Source: DATBHM01 sp963772375
GTDB lineage: Bacteria; Actinomycetota; UBA4738; JACQTL01
Reading direction: 5' to 3'
NCBI GenBank assembly: GCA_963772375.1
Contig: CAVYXG010000001.1
Coordinates: 434,001-498,000, forward strand
DNA: 64,000 nt
The notes under the pieces were generated by a model. It was not told the DNA's origin, did not search any database, and was given only the letters and a program-made list of their open reading frames with translations. Below are positions 7,858 to 17,486 of the stretch, piece by piece. The stretch's first letter is position 1, and the number at the start of each line of letters is the position of its first letter. A program made the position numbers and the translations under genes.

Positions 7858-9299
7858 GCGTCCTCCAGGATCCGCTCGAGGGCCTCGTCCGGCACCATCG
7901 TGATGTCGCCGGCCCCCAGCGTGATCACCACGTCCCCGGGCCGGACCTCCCCCGACAGGAACGGGGCCACGTCGGCCCGCTTCGGGAGGTACACGACTCG
8001 CTTGCCCGGCGCCGACTCGGTGATCGATTCCACCAGCAGCTTCCCGGTCACGCCGGGGATGGGCGTCTCCCCGGCGCCGTACACGTCGGTCAGGACCACG
8101 AGATCGGCCGCCTCCAGGGCCGCTCCGAGCTCGCACCACATGGCCTCGGTCCGCGTGTACCGGTGGGGCTGGAACACCGCGACCACCCGCCGGTACTCGT
8201 CGGGAACGGCCGCCAGCGTCGCTCGGATCTCCGTCGGGTGGTGGGCGTAGTCGTCGAAGAACTCGGCGCCCCGTCCCATTCCCCGGAACTCGAACCGTCG
8301 GCGCACGCCCGAGAACGATTCGAGCGCCGCGGCCGCCGACGCCGGATCCACGCCCGCCTCGCGCGCGGCCAGCATGGCCGCGGCTGCGTTCAGCAGGTTG
8401 TGAACACCCGGCACCCGGAGCGAGACCTCGACGGTTCGCCCGTCGACCTCGATCGTTCCGGTCGTGGAGCGCCCGGCCGGCGTACCGGGCGTCACCCGCA
8501 CGTCGGCCGCCGGGCCGATCCCGTAGGTGTGCGTCCGGCCGGCGCGTCCCGATCTGCGGAGCACCTCCTGCACGCCCTCGTCGTCCGCGCACGCGACCAC
8601 GACCTCCGCCGCCCGGGCGAACCGCGCGAACGCGGCCAGCGTCTCCTCGCGGCTGCGGTAGAAGTCGACGTGATCCTGTTCGACGTTCGTGACCACCGCC
8701 ACCTCGGGGGCGAGCAGCAGGAACGTGCCGTCGCTCTCGTCCGCCTCCGCCACGAACCACCCGCCCTCGCCGTGGCGGGCGTTCGATCCGCTCTCGTTCA
8801 GGTCGCCCCCGATGACGAACGTCGGGTCGAGGCCCGCACGTTCCAGGATCACGGAGGTCATCGACGTCGTCGTGGTCTTCCCGTGGGTGCCGGCGATGGC
8901 GACGCCCCTGGTCCCGGACATCAGGGCGGCCAGCACCTGGGCCCGCGCCAGCACCGGAACGCCGAGCCGGCGGGCCTCCTCCAGCTCGGGGTTCCGCTCG
9001 GGGATCGCAGTCGACACCACCACCGCGTCGGGGGGCCCGTCCGCGACCACCTGGTCTGCCCGGTGACCGACGGCGACCTCCGCGCCGAGGTTCCCCAGGT
9101 CCCCCAGCCCGGTCGAGTCCTTGAGGTCCGAACCCGACACCCCGATCCCCCGGGCCAGCAGCAGCCGGGCGATGCCGCTCATCCCCGCTCCGCCGATGCC
9201 GATCATGTGCACCCGGCGGACGTTGGCGAGGTCCGGGACGGTGAGCGTCGGGATGCTGCCGGCGGGCGGGCGGTACTCGCCGGCGAGGTCGCGGCTCAC
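7854..9299 (-). CDS. murC: UDP-N-acetylmuramate--L-alanine ligase MurC
   Basis: 481 residues from GTG 9299, which overlaps the murG stop by four bases (GTGA). Motifs in order: Rossmann-like HMIGIGGAGMSGIA, the ATP-binding loop AGTHGKTTTTSM, EADESDGTFL, NVEQDHVDFY, VPGVHNLLNAAAA and DDYAHHPTEI. It adds the first L-Ala to UDP-MurNAc. The frame is open far upstream because of high GC, but the ligase begins at VSRDLAGEY. Confidence 0.97.
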   Translation of the reverse strand: MSRDLAGEYRPPAGSIPTLTVPDLANVRRVHMIGIGGAGMSGIARLLLARGIGVSGSDLKDSTGLGDLGNLGAEVAVGHRADQVVADGPPDAVVVSTAIPERNPELEEARRLGVPVLARAQVLAALMSGTRGVAIAGTHGKTTTTSMTSVILERAGLDPTFVIGGDLNESGSNARHGEGGWFVAEADESDGTFLLLAPEVAVVTNVEQDHVDFYRSREETLAAFARFARAAEVVVACADDEGVQEVLRRSGRAGRTHTYGIGPAADVRVTPGTPAGRSTTGTIEVDGRTVEVSLRVPGVHNLLNAAAAMLAAREAGVDPASAAAALESFSGVRRRFEFRGMGRGAEFFDDYAHHPTEIRATLAAVPDEYRRVVAVFQPHRYTRTEAMWCELGAALEAADLVVLTDVYGAGETPIPGVTGKLLVESITESAPGKRVVYLPKRADVAPFLSGEVRPGDVVITLGAGDITMVPDEALERILEDA

Positions 9300-10408
9300 G
9301 CCCGTTCCTCCGCGGCCCGGACGACCAGCGCAGCGACGGTGGCGGCGGCGGCGGGCCGGGCCCACGCCGTCGCGGCATCCGACATCGCCCGGAGGCGCTC
9401 CCCGTGGTCGAGCAGGCCCTCGACGCGTTCGGCCAGGATCTCCGCGGTGAGCTGATCGTCGAGCAGGACGCTCGCACCGCCCGCCCGCTGGAGGGCGCGG
9501 GCATTCGCCTCCTGGTGGTTCGCCGTGGCGTACGGATACGGGACGAGGATCGAGGGGATGCCGCAGGCCGAGACCTCCGCGATCGTGGTCGCCCCGGCCC
9601 TCGCGACCACGACGTCCGCCACCGCGTACGCGAGCTCCATCCGGTCGAGGAACGGCAGCGCCCGAACGGCCAGGGCGGCGCCGGAGGGGAGGCCGCGCAC
9701 CGTGGCGTCGAGGTGGGCCGGACCGGTCAGCAGCACCACCTGGAGGTCGCCGCGTTGCCGCAACAGGGTGCACGCGCCCACGGCGGCTCGGTCGACGTGG
9801 AGGGCCCCCTGGCTGCCCCCGAAGATCACGACGGTCCGGCGTTCCGGATCGAGGTCCAGCTCCGCGCACGCCTCCTTCGCGAGACGCGACCGCTCCGCCG
9901 GGACCGAGGCGATCACATCCCGGATCGGGTTGCCCGTGACCTCGACGTGCGCTCGCCGGGGCATCCTGCCGGACGCCTCCGCGAAGGCCACCGCCGTGGT
10001 CCGGGCGAACCGGCTGCACAGCCGGTTGGCGAGCCCGGGGATCACGTTCTGCTCGTGGAGGACCACCGGGGTCCGCGCCCGACGGGCGGCCACGACCGGC
10101 GGCCCGCTCACGTAGCCCCCCATCCCGAGGACGGCGTCGGCCTCCCGCACGAGCGGCGCGCACCGCCGCATCGAGCCGAACGCCTCGAACGGGGCCCGCA
10201 GCGTGGACAGCGACACCTTGCGCAGCAGCGGTTTCGCCTCCATCTCGATCATCCGGAACCCGGCCGCCGGGACCAGGCGGGCCTCCTGTCCCGCCGCGGT
10301 TCCCAGGAACGCCACGTCGGCACCGTGGTCCTCGACCAGTCGATGGGCCACGGCGATGGCCGGGAACACGTGCCCGGCCGTGCCGCCGCCGGCGATCAGG
10401 ATCCTCAC
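9296..10408 (-). CDS. murG: UDP-GlcNAc:lipid I transferase MurG
   Basis: 370 residues from GTG 10408, again a GTGA overlap with the preceding ftsW stop. N-terminal GGGTAGHVFPAIAVA is the MurG diphosphate-binding loop; GGYVSGPPVVAA, HEQNVIPGLANR and VTGNPIR follow. The C-terminal domain has FGGSQGALHVD, SRAGATTIAEV-like ARAGATTIAEVSACGIPSILVPYP and NHQEANARAL. It makes lipid II on the inner membrane face. Confidence 0.97.
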   Translation of the reverse strand: MRILIAGGGTAGHVFPAIAVAHRLVEDHGADVAFLGTAAGQEARLVPAAGFRMIEMEAKPLLRKVSLSTLRAPFEAFGSMRRCAPLVREADAVLGMGGYVSGPPVVAARRARTPVVLHEQNVIPGLANRLCSRFARTTAVAFAEASGRMPRRAHVEVTGNPIRDVIASVPAERSRLAKEACAELDLDPERRTVVIFGGSQGALHVDRAAVGACTLLRQRGDLQVVLLTGPAHLDATVRGLPSGAALAVRALPFLDRMELAYAVADVVVARAGATTIAEVSACGIPSILVPYPYATANHQEANARALQRAGGASVLLDDQLTAEILAERVEGLLDHGERLRAMSDAATAWARPAAAATVAALVVRAAEERA

Positions 10409-11991
10409 CGCCGGCCTCCGGCGCCCGGCGTCGACCGGGCGCGACCCTTCCGCCGGGCGCGGCGGGTCGCCCGAGGCGGTTCGGCCCGGTGCACGGTCGG
10501 GCGCGGAGCGCGCGGCACCGTCGACGCGGGGGCGCGCACGTTCAGGTTTCCCCCGGCGGGATGGCGCCGCCGGGTCCGCTCGCGATCGTCGTCGACGATG
10601 ACGGCCGGCGACGGCCGTTCGACCCCTCCGGCGGCCACGGGGCGCTGTTCGTGGCGGCCGAACACCGGTCGCCGCTCGTAACGGCCGGGCGAAAGCCGGG
10701 GCTCGAGGCTCCGCGGCCAACGGCGTCCGCGGCGTTCCTCCTCCTCGATGGTCCCGTTCTCGGCCGCTGCCGTGCGGCCGATGTTCGCGAGGATGCCGAC
10801 GGCGGCGAGCGTCACGATCAGCGACGACCCGCCGAAGGAGACGAACGGCAGCGGCACCCCCGTCACGGGGAGCACGCCGGTCACGGCGCCGAGGTTGATG
10901 AGGGTCTGCAGTCCCAGCCAGGCCACGATCCCCGTCGCGAGCAGCCGGCCGAACGTGTCCGTGACGCGCGACGCGATCCGGATCCCGCAGACCACGAGCG
11001 TGAGGAACAAGGCCAGGACCACGGCCTCGCCGAGCAGTCCCAGCTCCTCGCCCAGGATCGAGAAGATGAAGTCGGTGTGGGCGTTCGGGATGTACATCCA
11101 CTTCTGCCGGCTCGCCCCGAGCCCCACGCCGAACAGCCCGCCGGACCCCAGGCCGACCAGCGACTGGATCAGCTGGTAGCCGGTGTTCGTCCGGTCCGCC
11201 CATGGGTGCAGGAACGACAGGAACCGCACCTTGCGGTAGTGCTCGCCCATGATCAGCATCCACCCGGCGGCGAGGGCCAGGAACGCGGTGCCGGCGATGT
11301 ACCGCATCCGGACGCCCGCCGCGAACACCAGCACGAACGCCGTCGCCGCGATGATCGTCGTGGTCCCGAGGTCGCGCTGGAGGATGATCAGGCCGCACAC
11401 CACCACCAGCACCGGCGCGAGCGGGATCAGCAGGTGGAGCGGCTCGTTCAGCCGCCGCCACTTCCTCGTGAGGACCGTCGCCGCGAACACCACCACGGCG
11501 AGCTTCGTCAGCTCGGAGGGCTGGATCGTCACCGGGCCCATTACGATCCACCGCGACGACCCGCCCCGCACCGACCCGATGGCCGGGTGGAGCGCCAGGC
11601 CGAGCAGGACGATCGACACGATCAACAGCGGCAGCGACCACTGCTCCCACCGGCGGTAGGAGATGCGTACCGTCGCCAGCAGCGCCACCGCCCCGATCGC
11701 CGCGTAGACGGCCTGGCGCTTCAGATACAGGAAGCTGTCGCCGGAGCTCTGGTACGACGACACCGAGCTGGCCGAGAGCACCATGACCAGGCCGATGCCG
11801 GTGAGGAGGAACGCCGCGACAAGGAGCAGCGCCACCGTCCGGGGCATCGGGTCGCGCGCGGCGCGGCGGCCCCTCCGGTCCGCCCGCCGGGCCCGGGCCC
11901 GCTGCTTCCTGGAAGGCCGCTCCTCGCTCGGCACCAGCCGCAGGTGCGGCCGGCGGCCGGGGGTCGTCGCTGGGTTCCTACGGCTGGCCAC
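10405..11991 (-). CDS. ftsW: SEDS peptidoglycan glycosyltransferase FtsW
   Basis: 528 residues. A basic cytoplasmic N-terminal tail (about 50 residues) precedes roughly ten membrane segments. SEDS signatures are GSSRWIVMGPVTIQPSEL, LIILQRDLGTT, the large loop with GYQLIQSLVGLGSGGLFGVGLG, HTDFIFSILGEELG and the C-terminal PFVSFGGSSL. FtsW polymerises septal glycan with FtsI. A tail of about 110 residues rich in Arg, Pro and Ala follows the last span and is longer than in most homologues. murD overlaps its start by 14 nt. Confidence 0.96.
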   Translation of the reverse strand: MASRRNPATTPGRRPHLRLVPSEERPSRKQRARARRADRRGRRAARDPMPRTVALLLVAAFLLTGIGLVMVLSASSVSSYQSSGDSFLYLKRQAVYAAIGAVALLATVRISYRRWEQWSLPLLIVSIVLLGLALHPAIGSVRGGSSRWIVMGPVTIQPSELTKLAVVVFAATVLTRKWRRLNEPLHLLIPLAPVLVVVCGLIILQRDLGTTTIIAATAFVLVFAAGVRMRYIAGTAFLALAAGWMLIMGEHYRKVRFLSFLHPWADRTNTGYQLIQSLVGLGSGGLFGVGLGASRQKWMYIPNAHTDFIFSILGEELGLLGEAVVLALFLTLVVCGIRIASRVTDTFGRLLATGIVAWLGLQTLINLGAVTGVLPVTGVPLPFVSFGGSSLIVTLAAVGILANIGRTAAAENGTIEEEERRGRRWPRSLEPRLSPGRYERRPVFGRHEQRPVAAGGVERPSPAVIVDDDRERTRRRHPAGGNLNVRAPASTVPRAPRPTVHRAEPPRATRRARRKGRARSTPGAGGRR

Positions 11992-13417
11992 GGGCGGCTC
12001 CTTCCCGTTCGGTGGGGTCGTGGGAGGGGCCGTTCACGTTCTCGTCGAGGTTCGCGTTCGGGTTCGGGTGCACGTCGCCGGGGTTCGTTCCTCCCGCGAC
12101 CGAGCGGGCGACCGCGGCGAACGCCTCGCCCCGCTCCGCGTAGTCGCGGAACATGTCCTGGCTGGCGCAGGCCGGCGCGAGCAGCACGGCGCCGCCCCCC
12201 GCCGGGACCATGTCGAACGCCGATCGCACCGCGGCGTCCATGGATCGGGCGGTCTTCACCGGCACCCGTCCCTCGAACACGGCCGCCACCTCGGGCGCGG
12301 CCTCGCCGATCGCCACCACGCCGGCCAGCGAGGGGATGGCCTGTGCGAGCGGCGACAGGTCCACGCCCTTGGCCAGGCCGCCGGCGATCAGGACGACGTC
12401 GCGCATGCCCTCGATGGCCGCGAGGGTGGCATGGGGGTTGGTCGCCTTCGAGTCGTCGACGAACCGAACGGCGCCCGCCGTCGCGACCACCTGGCCGCGG
12501 TGCGGGAGCGGCTCGACCGATGCGATCCCCCGCCGGACCGCGTCGGCATCGAGGCCGAATGCCAGGGACACCGCCGCGGCGGCGGCCGCGTCCGCCCGGA
12601 ACCCGGCGCCGGGACCCGACGGCCGGCCGAGCGGCCGACCTCGGAACCGGAGCTCCCCGTCCGCGAACCCCACCTCGAGTCCCCGGGGCTCGCCCAGCCG
12701 GAACCATCGCACCTCGCACGGCGCCCCCCGCGAGACCCGGGCCGCCCACGCGTCGTCCGCGTTCCCGACGTGGACGTCCCCGTCCGCCCGCTGCAGCTCG
12801 AACACGCGCGCCTTCGCCGCCGCGTACGCCGCGAACGATCCGTGCCAGTCGAGGTGGTCGGGCGCGAGGTTCACCAGCACGGACACCCGGGGGTGGAACG
12901 AGGCGTGGAATCGCAGCTGGAACGACGACACCTCGACGGCCAGCGCGTCGTGGTCCTCGCGCGCCGCGAGGGAGAACGGGTGTCCGATGTTGCCGCACAC
13001 CGCCGCCCGCATCCCGGCCGCGCGCATGGCGGCCGCGACCATCTCGGTGGTCGTGCTCTTGCCGTTCGTCCCGGTGATCGCGACGTACGGGACGCGCGCG
13101 AGCCGGGCCCCCAGCTCGATCTCGCTCCACACCGGCAGGCCGCGGTCGGCCGCCCACACGAGGATCGGCTCGTGCTCGGGGACGCCGGGACTCGTCACGA
13201 CCAGGGTCGCTCCGTCGAGGTGCTCCGGGACGTGGCCGCCGGCCAGCAGCTCCACGCCGTCGGGCAGGGCGGTCGTGTCCAGCTCCTCCCGGCGGCGCTC
13301 GCTGACCCGGACCGTCGCGCCCTCCTCGGCCAGGACCCGTGCCGCCGCACGGCCGCTCGACCCCAGCCCGACCACCACGGCCACCTGGCCGGCGAAGGCG
13401 CCGCGCCCCGGCGTCAC
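11978..13417 (-). CDS. murD: UDP-N-acetylmuramoyl-L-alanine--D-glutamate ligase MurD
   Basis: 479 residues from GTG 13417 (GTGA overlap with the mraY stop). N-terminal nucleotide-type domain VVVGLGSSGRAAARVL, ATP loop ITGTNGKSTTTEM, EVSSFQL, NLAPDHLDWHGS, then C-terminal FVDDSKATNPHATLAAI and LIAGGLAKGVDLSPL. It adds D-Glu. A short Asn/Pro-rich tail (PNPNANLDENVNG) extends past the normal end and overlaps the ftsW start. Confidence 0.97.
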   Translation of the reverse strand: MTPGRGAFAGQVAVVVGLGSSGRAAARVLAEEGATVRVSERRREELDTTALPDGVELLAGGHVPEHLDGATLVVTSPGVPEHEPILVWAADRGLPVWSEIELGARLARVPYVAITGTNGKSTTTEMVAAAMRAAGMRAAVCGNIGHPFSLAAREDHDALAVEVSSFQLRFHASFHPRVSVLVNLAPDHLDWHGSFAAYAAAKARVFELQRADGDVHVGNADDAWAARVSRGAPCEVRWFRLGEPRGLEVGFADGELRFRGRPLGRPSGPGAGFRADAAAAAAVSLAFGLDADAVRRGIASVEPLPHRGQVVATAGAVRFVDDSKATNPHATLAAIEGMRDVVLIAGGLAKGVDLSPLAQAIPSLAGVVAIGEAAPEVAAVFEGRVPVKTARSMDAAVRSAFDMVPAGGGAVLLAPACASQDMFRDYAERGEAFAAVARSVAGGTNPGDVHPNPNANLDENVNGPSHDPTEREGAARGQP

Positions 13418-14484
13418 TGCGTCCCCCCGCGGGCCAGGAAGTCGGCGTAGAACAACCCCAGACCGAACGCCACCGACAGGCCGGCCACGATCCAGAACCG
13501 CACGATCACGGTGAACTCGTGCCACCCCACCAGCTCGAAGTGGTGATGGATCGGCGCCATCCGGAACACCCGCCGGTGGAACATCCGGAAGGACACGATC
13601 TGGATGATCACCGACGTCGTCTCCAGCACGTACAGCCCCCCCAGCACCACCAGCAGCAGCTGTGTCTCGGTCACCACGGCGAGCGCGGCCAGCAGGCCGC
13701 CGATGGCGAGGGACCCGGTGTCGCCCATGAAGATCCGTGCCGGCGCCGCGTTCCACCACAGGAACCCCGACACCGCGCCCAGCGCGCTCGCCGCGACGAT
13801 GGCGGTGTCCAGCGAGGCCTTCCCGCTCACCGGGTAGCACGCGGGCGTGTGCGCGAGCGCGCAGGCGTGGCGGTCCTGCCAGAACGCGATGAACACGTAC
13901 GCCGCCAGCACGAGCGCGGACGAGCCGCTCGCCAGGCCGTCGAGCCCGTCGGTGATGTTCACCGCGTTCGACGACGCGGACATCACCAGGAACACCCACA
14001 CGTAGAACGCCAGCCCGAGGTCGAGCGCGGTGACCCGGATGAACGAGAGGTGGGTGCTGACCGACCCGACCTTCACGGCCAGCAGGCCGAACGCCAGAGC
14101 GATCAGCGCCTGTCCGATGACCTTCGCGGTCTTGTTCAGCCCGAGGGAACGCTGCTTGCGGATCTTCAGGAAGTCGTCGCAGAACCCGACGGCTCCCAGG
14201 CCGAACGTCGCCACGAGCACGGCCAGGCCCGTGGCCGTGAACGCCGCGCCGGTCAGCCGGGCCACCAGGTAGGCGACGAGCATGCCGAACAGGATCACGA
14301 TCCCGCCCATGGTGGGCGTGCCGACCTTCCCGATGTGGCCGTGGTGCGCCTCCGGGCCCTCGCCGTACCAGGCCTCCCGGATGCGCTGCCCGAACCCCCA
14401 CACCCGGAACGCCCGGATGGCGAACGGCGTCATGGTCAGCGTCACGAGCAGTCCCGCCGCGGCCGCGATCAGGATCGAGGTCAC
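13414..14484 (-). CDS. mraY: Phospho-N-acetylmuramoyl-pentapeptide transferase MraY
   Basis: 356 residues from GTG 14484 (GTGA overlap with the murF stop). It has about ten membrane spans. Catalytic motifs are KVGTPTMGGI, the Asp pair in GFCDDFLKIRKQRSLGL, NAVNITDGLDGLASG and the Mg/nucleoside loop FMGDTGSLAIGG, followed by MAPIHHHFELVGWHE. It transfers phospho-MurNAc-pentapeptide to undecaprenyl phosphate to make lipid I. Confidence 0.97.
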   Translation of the reverse strand: MTSILIAAAAGLLVTLTMTPFAIRAFRVWGFGQRIREAWYGEGPEAHHGHIGKVGTPTMGGIVILFGMLVAYLVARLTGAAFTATGLAVLVATFGLGAVGFCDDFLKIRKQRSLGLNKTAKVIGQALIALAFGLLAVKVGSVSTHLSFIRVTALDLGLAFYVWVFLVMSASSNAVNITDGLDGLASGSSALVLAAYVFIAFWQDRHACALAHTPACYPVSGKASLDTAIVAASALGAVSGFLWWNAAPARIFMGDTGSLAIGGLLAALAVVTETQLLLVVLGGLYVLETTSVIIQIVSFRMFHRRVFRMAPIHHHFELVGWHEFTVIVRFWIVAGLSVAFGLGLFYADFLARGGTQ

Positions 14485-15869
14485 GCCGGCCCTCCCGTTC
14501 GGAGCGACTCGGCGAGGCGCTCGAGCCCGTTGATCCGCGACGCCTTCACCAGCACGAGGTCGCCTGGCCCTGCGATGCGCCGCACGGCGTCCAGCGCGGC
14601 GTCCCGGTCGGGCACCTGCATCACGTGGCCGGATTCCATCCCCTCGCGGAGCGCGGCGCGCGCGATAGGGGACGCGTCGTCGCCGACCACGACCAGCTCC
14701 TCGATCCCCAGCCGGGCGACCAGCTCGCCCACGTGGTCGTGCTCCTCCGGCGCGGCGTCGCCCAGCTCCGCCATGCCCCCCAGCACCGCGACGCACCGCC
14801 CGCCGCGCGACATCCACCGCGCGGCCTTGAGCGCGGCGGCCATGGACGTGGGGTTGGCGTTGTACGCGTCGTTCACCACGCGGACGCCCTCCGTCGTCTC
14901 GAACGTCTCCATGCGCCAACCGCTGATCCGTGCGTCCTTCAACGCGGCGGCGCACTCCCCCGGCGACACGCCGAGCGCGATCCCGCACGCCGACGCGGCC
15001 AGGGCGTTCGACACCATGTGCTCGCCGGGGACGGGGAGCTCCACCCGCTCCCGGAGGCCGGCCGCCACCAGCGTGAACGAGGCCCGGGCGTCCCGGTCGA
15101 GCTCGACGCCCTCGGCCCGGACGTCGGCGCCCTCCGCGGTCCCGAACGCCAGGACGCGAGCCCGCGTGCGCTCGCGGTACCGGGACACCACGGGGTCGTC
15201 GGCGTTCAGCAGGGCGACGCCCCTGGGCGGGAGTGCCTCGACCAGCTCGGCCTTGGCCGTGACGATGTTCTCCCTGCTGCCGAACAGCCCGAGGTGCGCG
15301 ATGCCGACGTTCGTCACGATGCCGGCGTCGGGACGCGCGACCTCGCACAGGTCGCGGATGTGGCCGATCCCCCGGCTCCCCATCTCGAGGACGAACACGT
15401 CGGTTTCCGTCCCGGCCGACAGCAGCGTGAGCGGCATCCCCACTTCGTTGTTGAACGAGGCCGGGCTGGCCGCCACCTCGTACCGCGCGCGGAGCACGGC
15501 GGCCGTGAGGTCCTTCGTGCAGGTCTTCCCGGTCGAGCCGGTGATCCCGACCACCGTGGCGCCCAGCGACGCGCGTTCGTCGCGCGCCAGGTCCAGCAGG
15601 GCCCGACCCGGGTCGTCCACCACGACGAGCGGCCGCCCCCCCGGGGCCATGACATCGTCAACCTGATTGACCATCGCCGCCGCCGCGCCGGCCCGGAACG
15701 CGTCCGGGACGAAGCGGTGCCCGTCGGTCGACTCCCCGGCCCGGGCCACGAACAGCGTCCCGGCCGCCGCGGCCCGGCTGTCGGTCGTCACGGTCGTCAC
15801 CTCGACGTCCGGCCCGACCACGCGGCCGCCGACCGCCGCGGCCACCGCCGAGAGTCGCCGCGGCCTCAT
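14481..15869 (-). CDS. murF: UDP-MurNAc-tripeptide--D-alanyl-D-alanine ligase MurF
   Basis: 462 residues from ATG 15869, overlapping the murE stop as ATGA. Visible motifs are the ATP loop GITGSTGKTCTKDL, FNNEVGMPLTLL, EMGSRGIGHI, NVGIAHLGLFGS, VVNDAYNANPTSM and AVLGGMAELG. It adds D-Ala-D-Ala to complete the pentapeptide. The order murE-murF-mraY is conserved. Confidence 0.97.
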   Translation of the reverse strand: MRPRRLSAVAAAVGGRVVGPDVEVTTVTTDSRAAAAGTLFVARAGESTDGHRFVPDAFRAGAAAAMVNQVDDVMAPGGRPLVVVDDPGRALLDLARDERASLGATVVGITGSTGKTCTKDLTAAVLRARYEVAASPASFNNEVGMPLTLLSAGTETDVFVLEMGSRGIGHIRDLCEVARPDAGIVTNVGIAHLGLFGSRENIVTAKAELVEALPPRGVALLNADDPVVSRYRERTRARVLAFGTAEGADVRAEGVELDRDARASFTLVAAGLRERVELPVPGEHMVSNALAASACGIALGVSPGECAAALKDARISGWRMETFETTEGVRVVNDAYNANPTSMAAALKAARWMSRGGRCVAVLGGMAELGDAAPEEHDHVGELVARLGIEELVVVGDDASPIARAALREGMESGHVMQVPDRDAALDAVRRIAGPGDLVLVKASRINGLERLAESLRTGGPA

Positions 15870-17449
15870 CGCGCGGCTCCCAGCAGCGCCCGGAGCTCCT
15901 CCGCGGCGACCAGCCGGTCGTCGAACGGGATCGTGCGGTCGGCGAACTCCTGCCCGGTCTCGTGCCCCTTGCCGGCGATGACGACCACGTCGCCGGGCCC
16001 GGCCGACGCGAGGGCCAGCGCGATCGCCGCCCGCCGGTCGGGTTCGATCTGATAGCGACCCCCGCCCCGCGCGGCCCCGGGCTCGATCTCGCCGATGATG
16101 TCGAGGGGGTCCTCCGAGCGCGGGTTGTCGCTCGTCACGATGGTCAGGTCGGCGAGTCGCGTGCAGGCCTCCCCCATCAGCGGCCGCTTGCCGCGGTCGC
16201 GGTTCCCGCCGCAGCCGAACGCCACGATCACACGGCCGGACCCGGCGAGCGGCCGGGCCGCCCGCAGCACGTTCTCGAGGCTGTCCGGCGTGTGCGCGTA
16301 GTCGACGACCACGAGAAAGGCCTGGCCCTCCTCGACGGGCTCGAGCCGCCCCGGCACGCCGGCCAGCCCGGCGATCCCCCGGGCCGCGACCTCGGGTTCG
16401 ATCCCGACCAGGTGCGCCGCCGCGTACGCCGCGAGGCAGTTCTCCACGTTGTACCGGCCCCGCAACCGCGAGCGCACCGCGACCTCGCCCACCCGGAACG
16501 CGAGCCCCCGCGCGTCGGTCGATACGTCGGCGCCCCGGATGTCCGCGCCCTCCGAGAGGCCGAACGACGTCATGGGGATCAACGCCCCCATCAGCGCCCG
16601 GCCCTCGGGCGAGTCCCAGTTCGTCGCGCCCCGTTCGGCCAGCTCCGGGGTGAACAGCCTGGCCTTCGCGCCGAAGTACTCCTCGAGCGTCCCGTGGTAG
16701 TCGAGATGGTCCTGGGTGAGGTTCGTGAACACTCCGCAGGCGTAGCGCACCCCGCCCACCCGGTGCTGGTCGAGCCCGTGCGACGACACCTCCATGGCCA
16801 CCGCGAGCACCCCGGACGCGAGCATCCCCGCGAGCAGCCGGTGGAGGTCCGGCGCCTCGGGCGTGGTGCGGGCGAACGGCTCGGCTCGGCCGTCGATCCG
16901 CACGCCGGTGGTCCCGATCACTCCGGGGGTCAGGCCGGCCGCGCGGAACACGGACTCCAGCAGATACGTGGTCGTGGTCTTGCCGTTCGTCCCGGTCACG
17001 CCCACGACGGTCATGCGGTCCGCGGGCCGGCCGTAGAACTCGGCCGAGATCGGCCCCATCGCCTCGCGGACAGACCCCACGACCACCTGGGCGCATTCGA
17101 CCGGGAGACGCCGTTCGACCACGACGGCGGCGGCGCGGGCCTCCGCGGCGGCCTCGGCGAAGTCGTGCCCGTCCACCCGGGTGCCCGGGACGGCGAAGTA
17201 AAGCGACCCGGGTTCCACCTCGGCCGACCGGTAGGTCACCGCGCGGATCCCCACGGCGGGGTCGCCGAGGACCTGCGCGCCCGGCGTCGACCGCACCAGG
17301 TCGGCCAGGGCCCGCGGCCGTGCGTGCGCCGGGGAAGTCTGCGACAACGGTTCGTGGTGGAACGGGTCGGAGGTTCGGTCGCTCGGCCCCCCGGGCCGCG
17401 GGTCGCGCGGCAGGGCAGGGACGCCGCCCGAGTCTAGCATCGGCCCCAT
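15866..17449 (-). CDS. murE: UDP-MurNAc-tripeptide synthetase MurE (meso-DAP type)
   Basis: 527 residues. A Pro-rich N-terminal extension of about 45 residues precedes the ligase. Motifs are YRSAEVEPGSLYFAVPG, ATP loop GVTGTNGKTTTTYLLE, TTPEAPDLH, NLTQDHLDYHGT, YAHTPDSLENVL and the specificity loop TSDNPRSEDP. DNPR at this position is the known signature for meso-diaminopimelate, so the wall is expected to be mDAP-type. The true start may be internal; ATG 17449 is the longest choice. Confidence 0.95.
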   Translation of the reverse strand: MGPMLDSGGVPALPRDPRPGGPSDRTSDPFHHEPLSQTSPAHARPRALADLVRSTPGAQVLGDPAVGIRAVTYRSAEVEPGSLYFAVPGTRVDGHDFAEAAAEARAAAVVVERRLPVECAQVVVGSVREAMGPISAEFYGRPADRMTVVGVTGTNGKTTTTYLLESVFRAAGLTPGVIGTTGVRIDGRAEPFARTTPEAPDLHRLLAGMLASGVLAVAMEVSSHGLDQHRVGGVRYACGVFTNLTQDHLDYHGTLEEYFGAKARLFTPELAERGATNWDSPEGRALMGALIPMTSFGLSEGADIRGADVSTDARGLAFRVGEVAVRSRLRGRYNVENCLAAYAAAHLVGIEPEVAARGIAGLAGVPGRLEPVEEGQAFLVVVDYAHTPDSLENVLRAARPLAGSGRVIVAFGCGGNRDRGKRPLMGEACTRLADLTIVTSDNPRSEDPLDIIGEIEPGAARGGGRYQIEPDRRAAIALALASAGPGDVVVIAGKGHETGQEFADRTIPFDDRLVAAEELRALLGAAR

Positions 17450-17486
17450 CCTGCCTCCCTCCCGAAAGAGCGTGGCAGCATGCGGA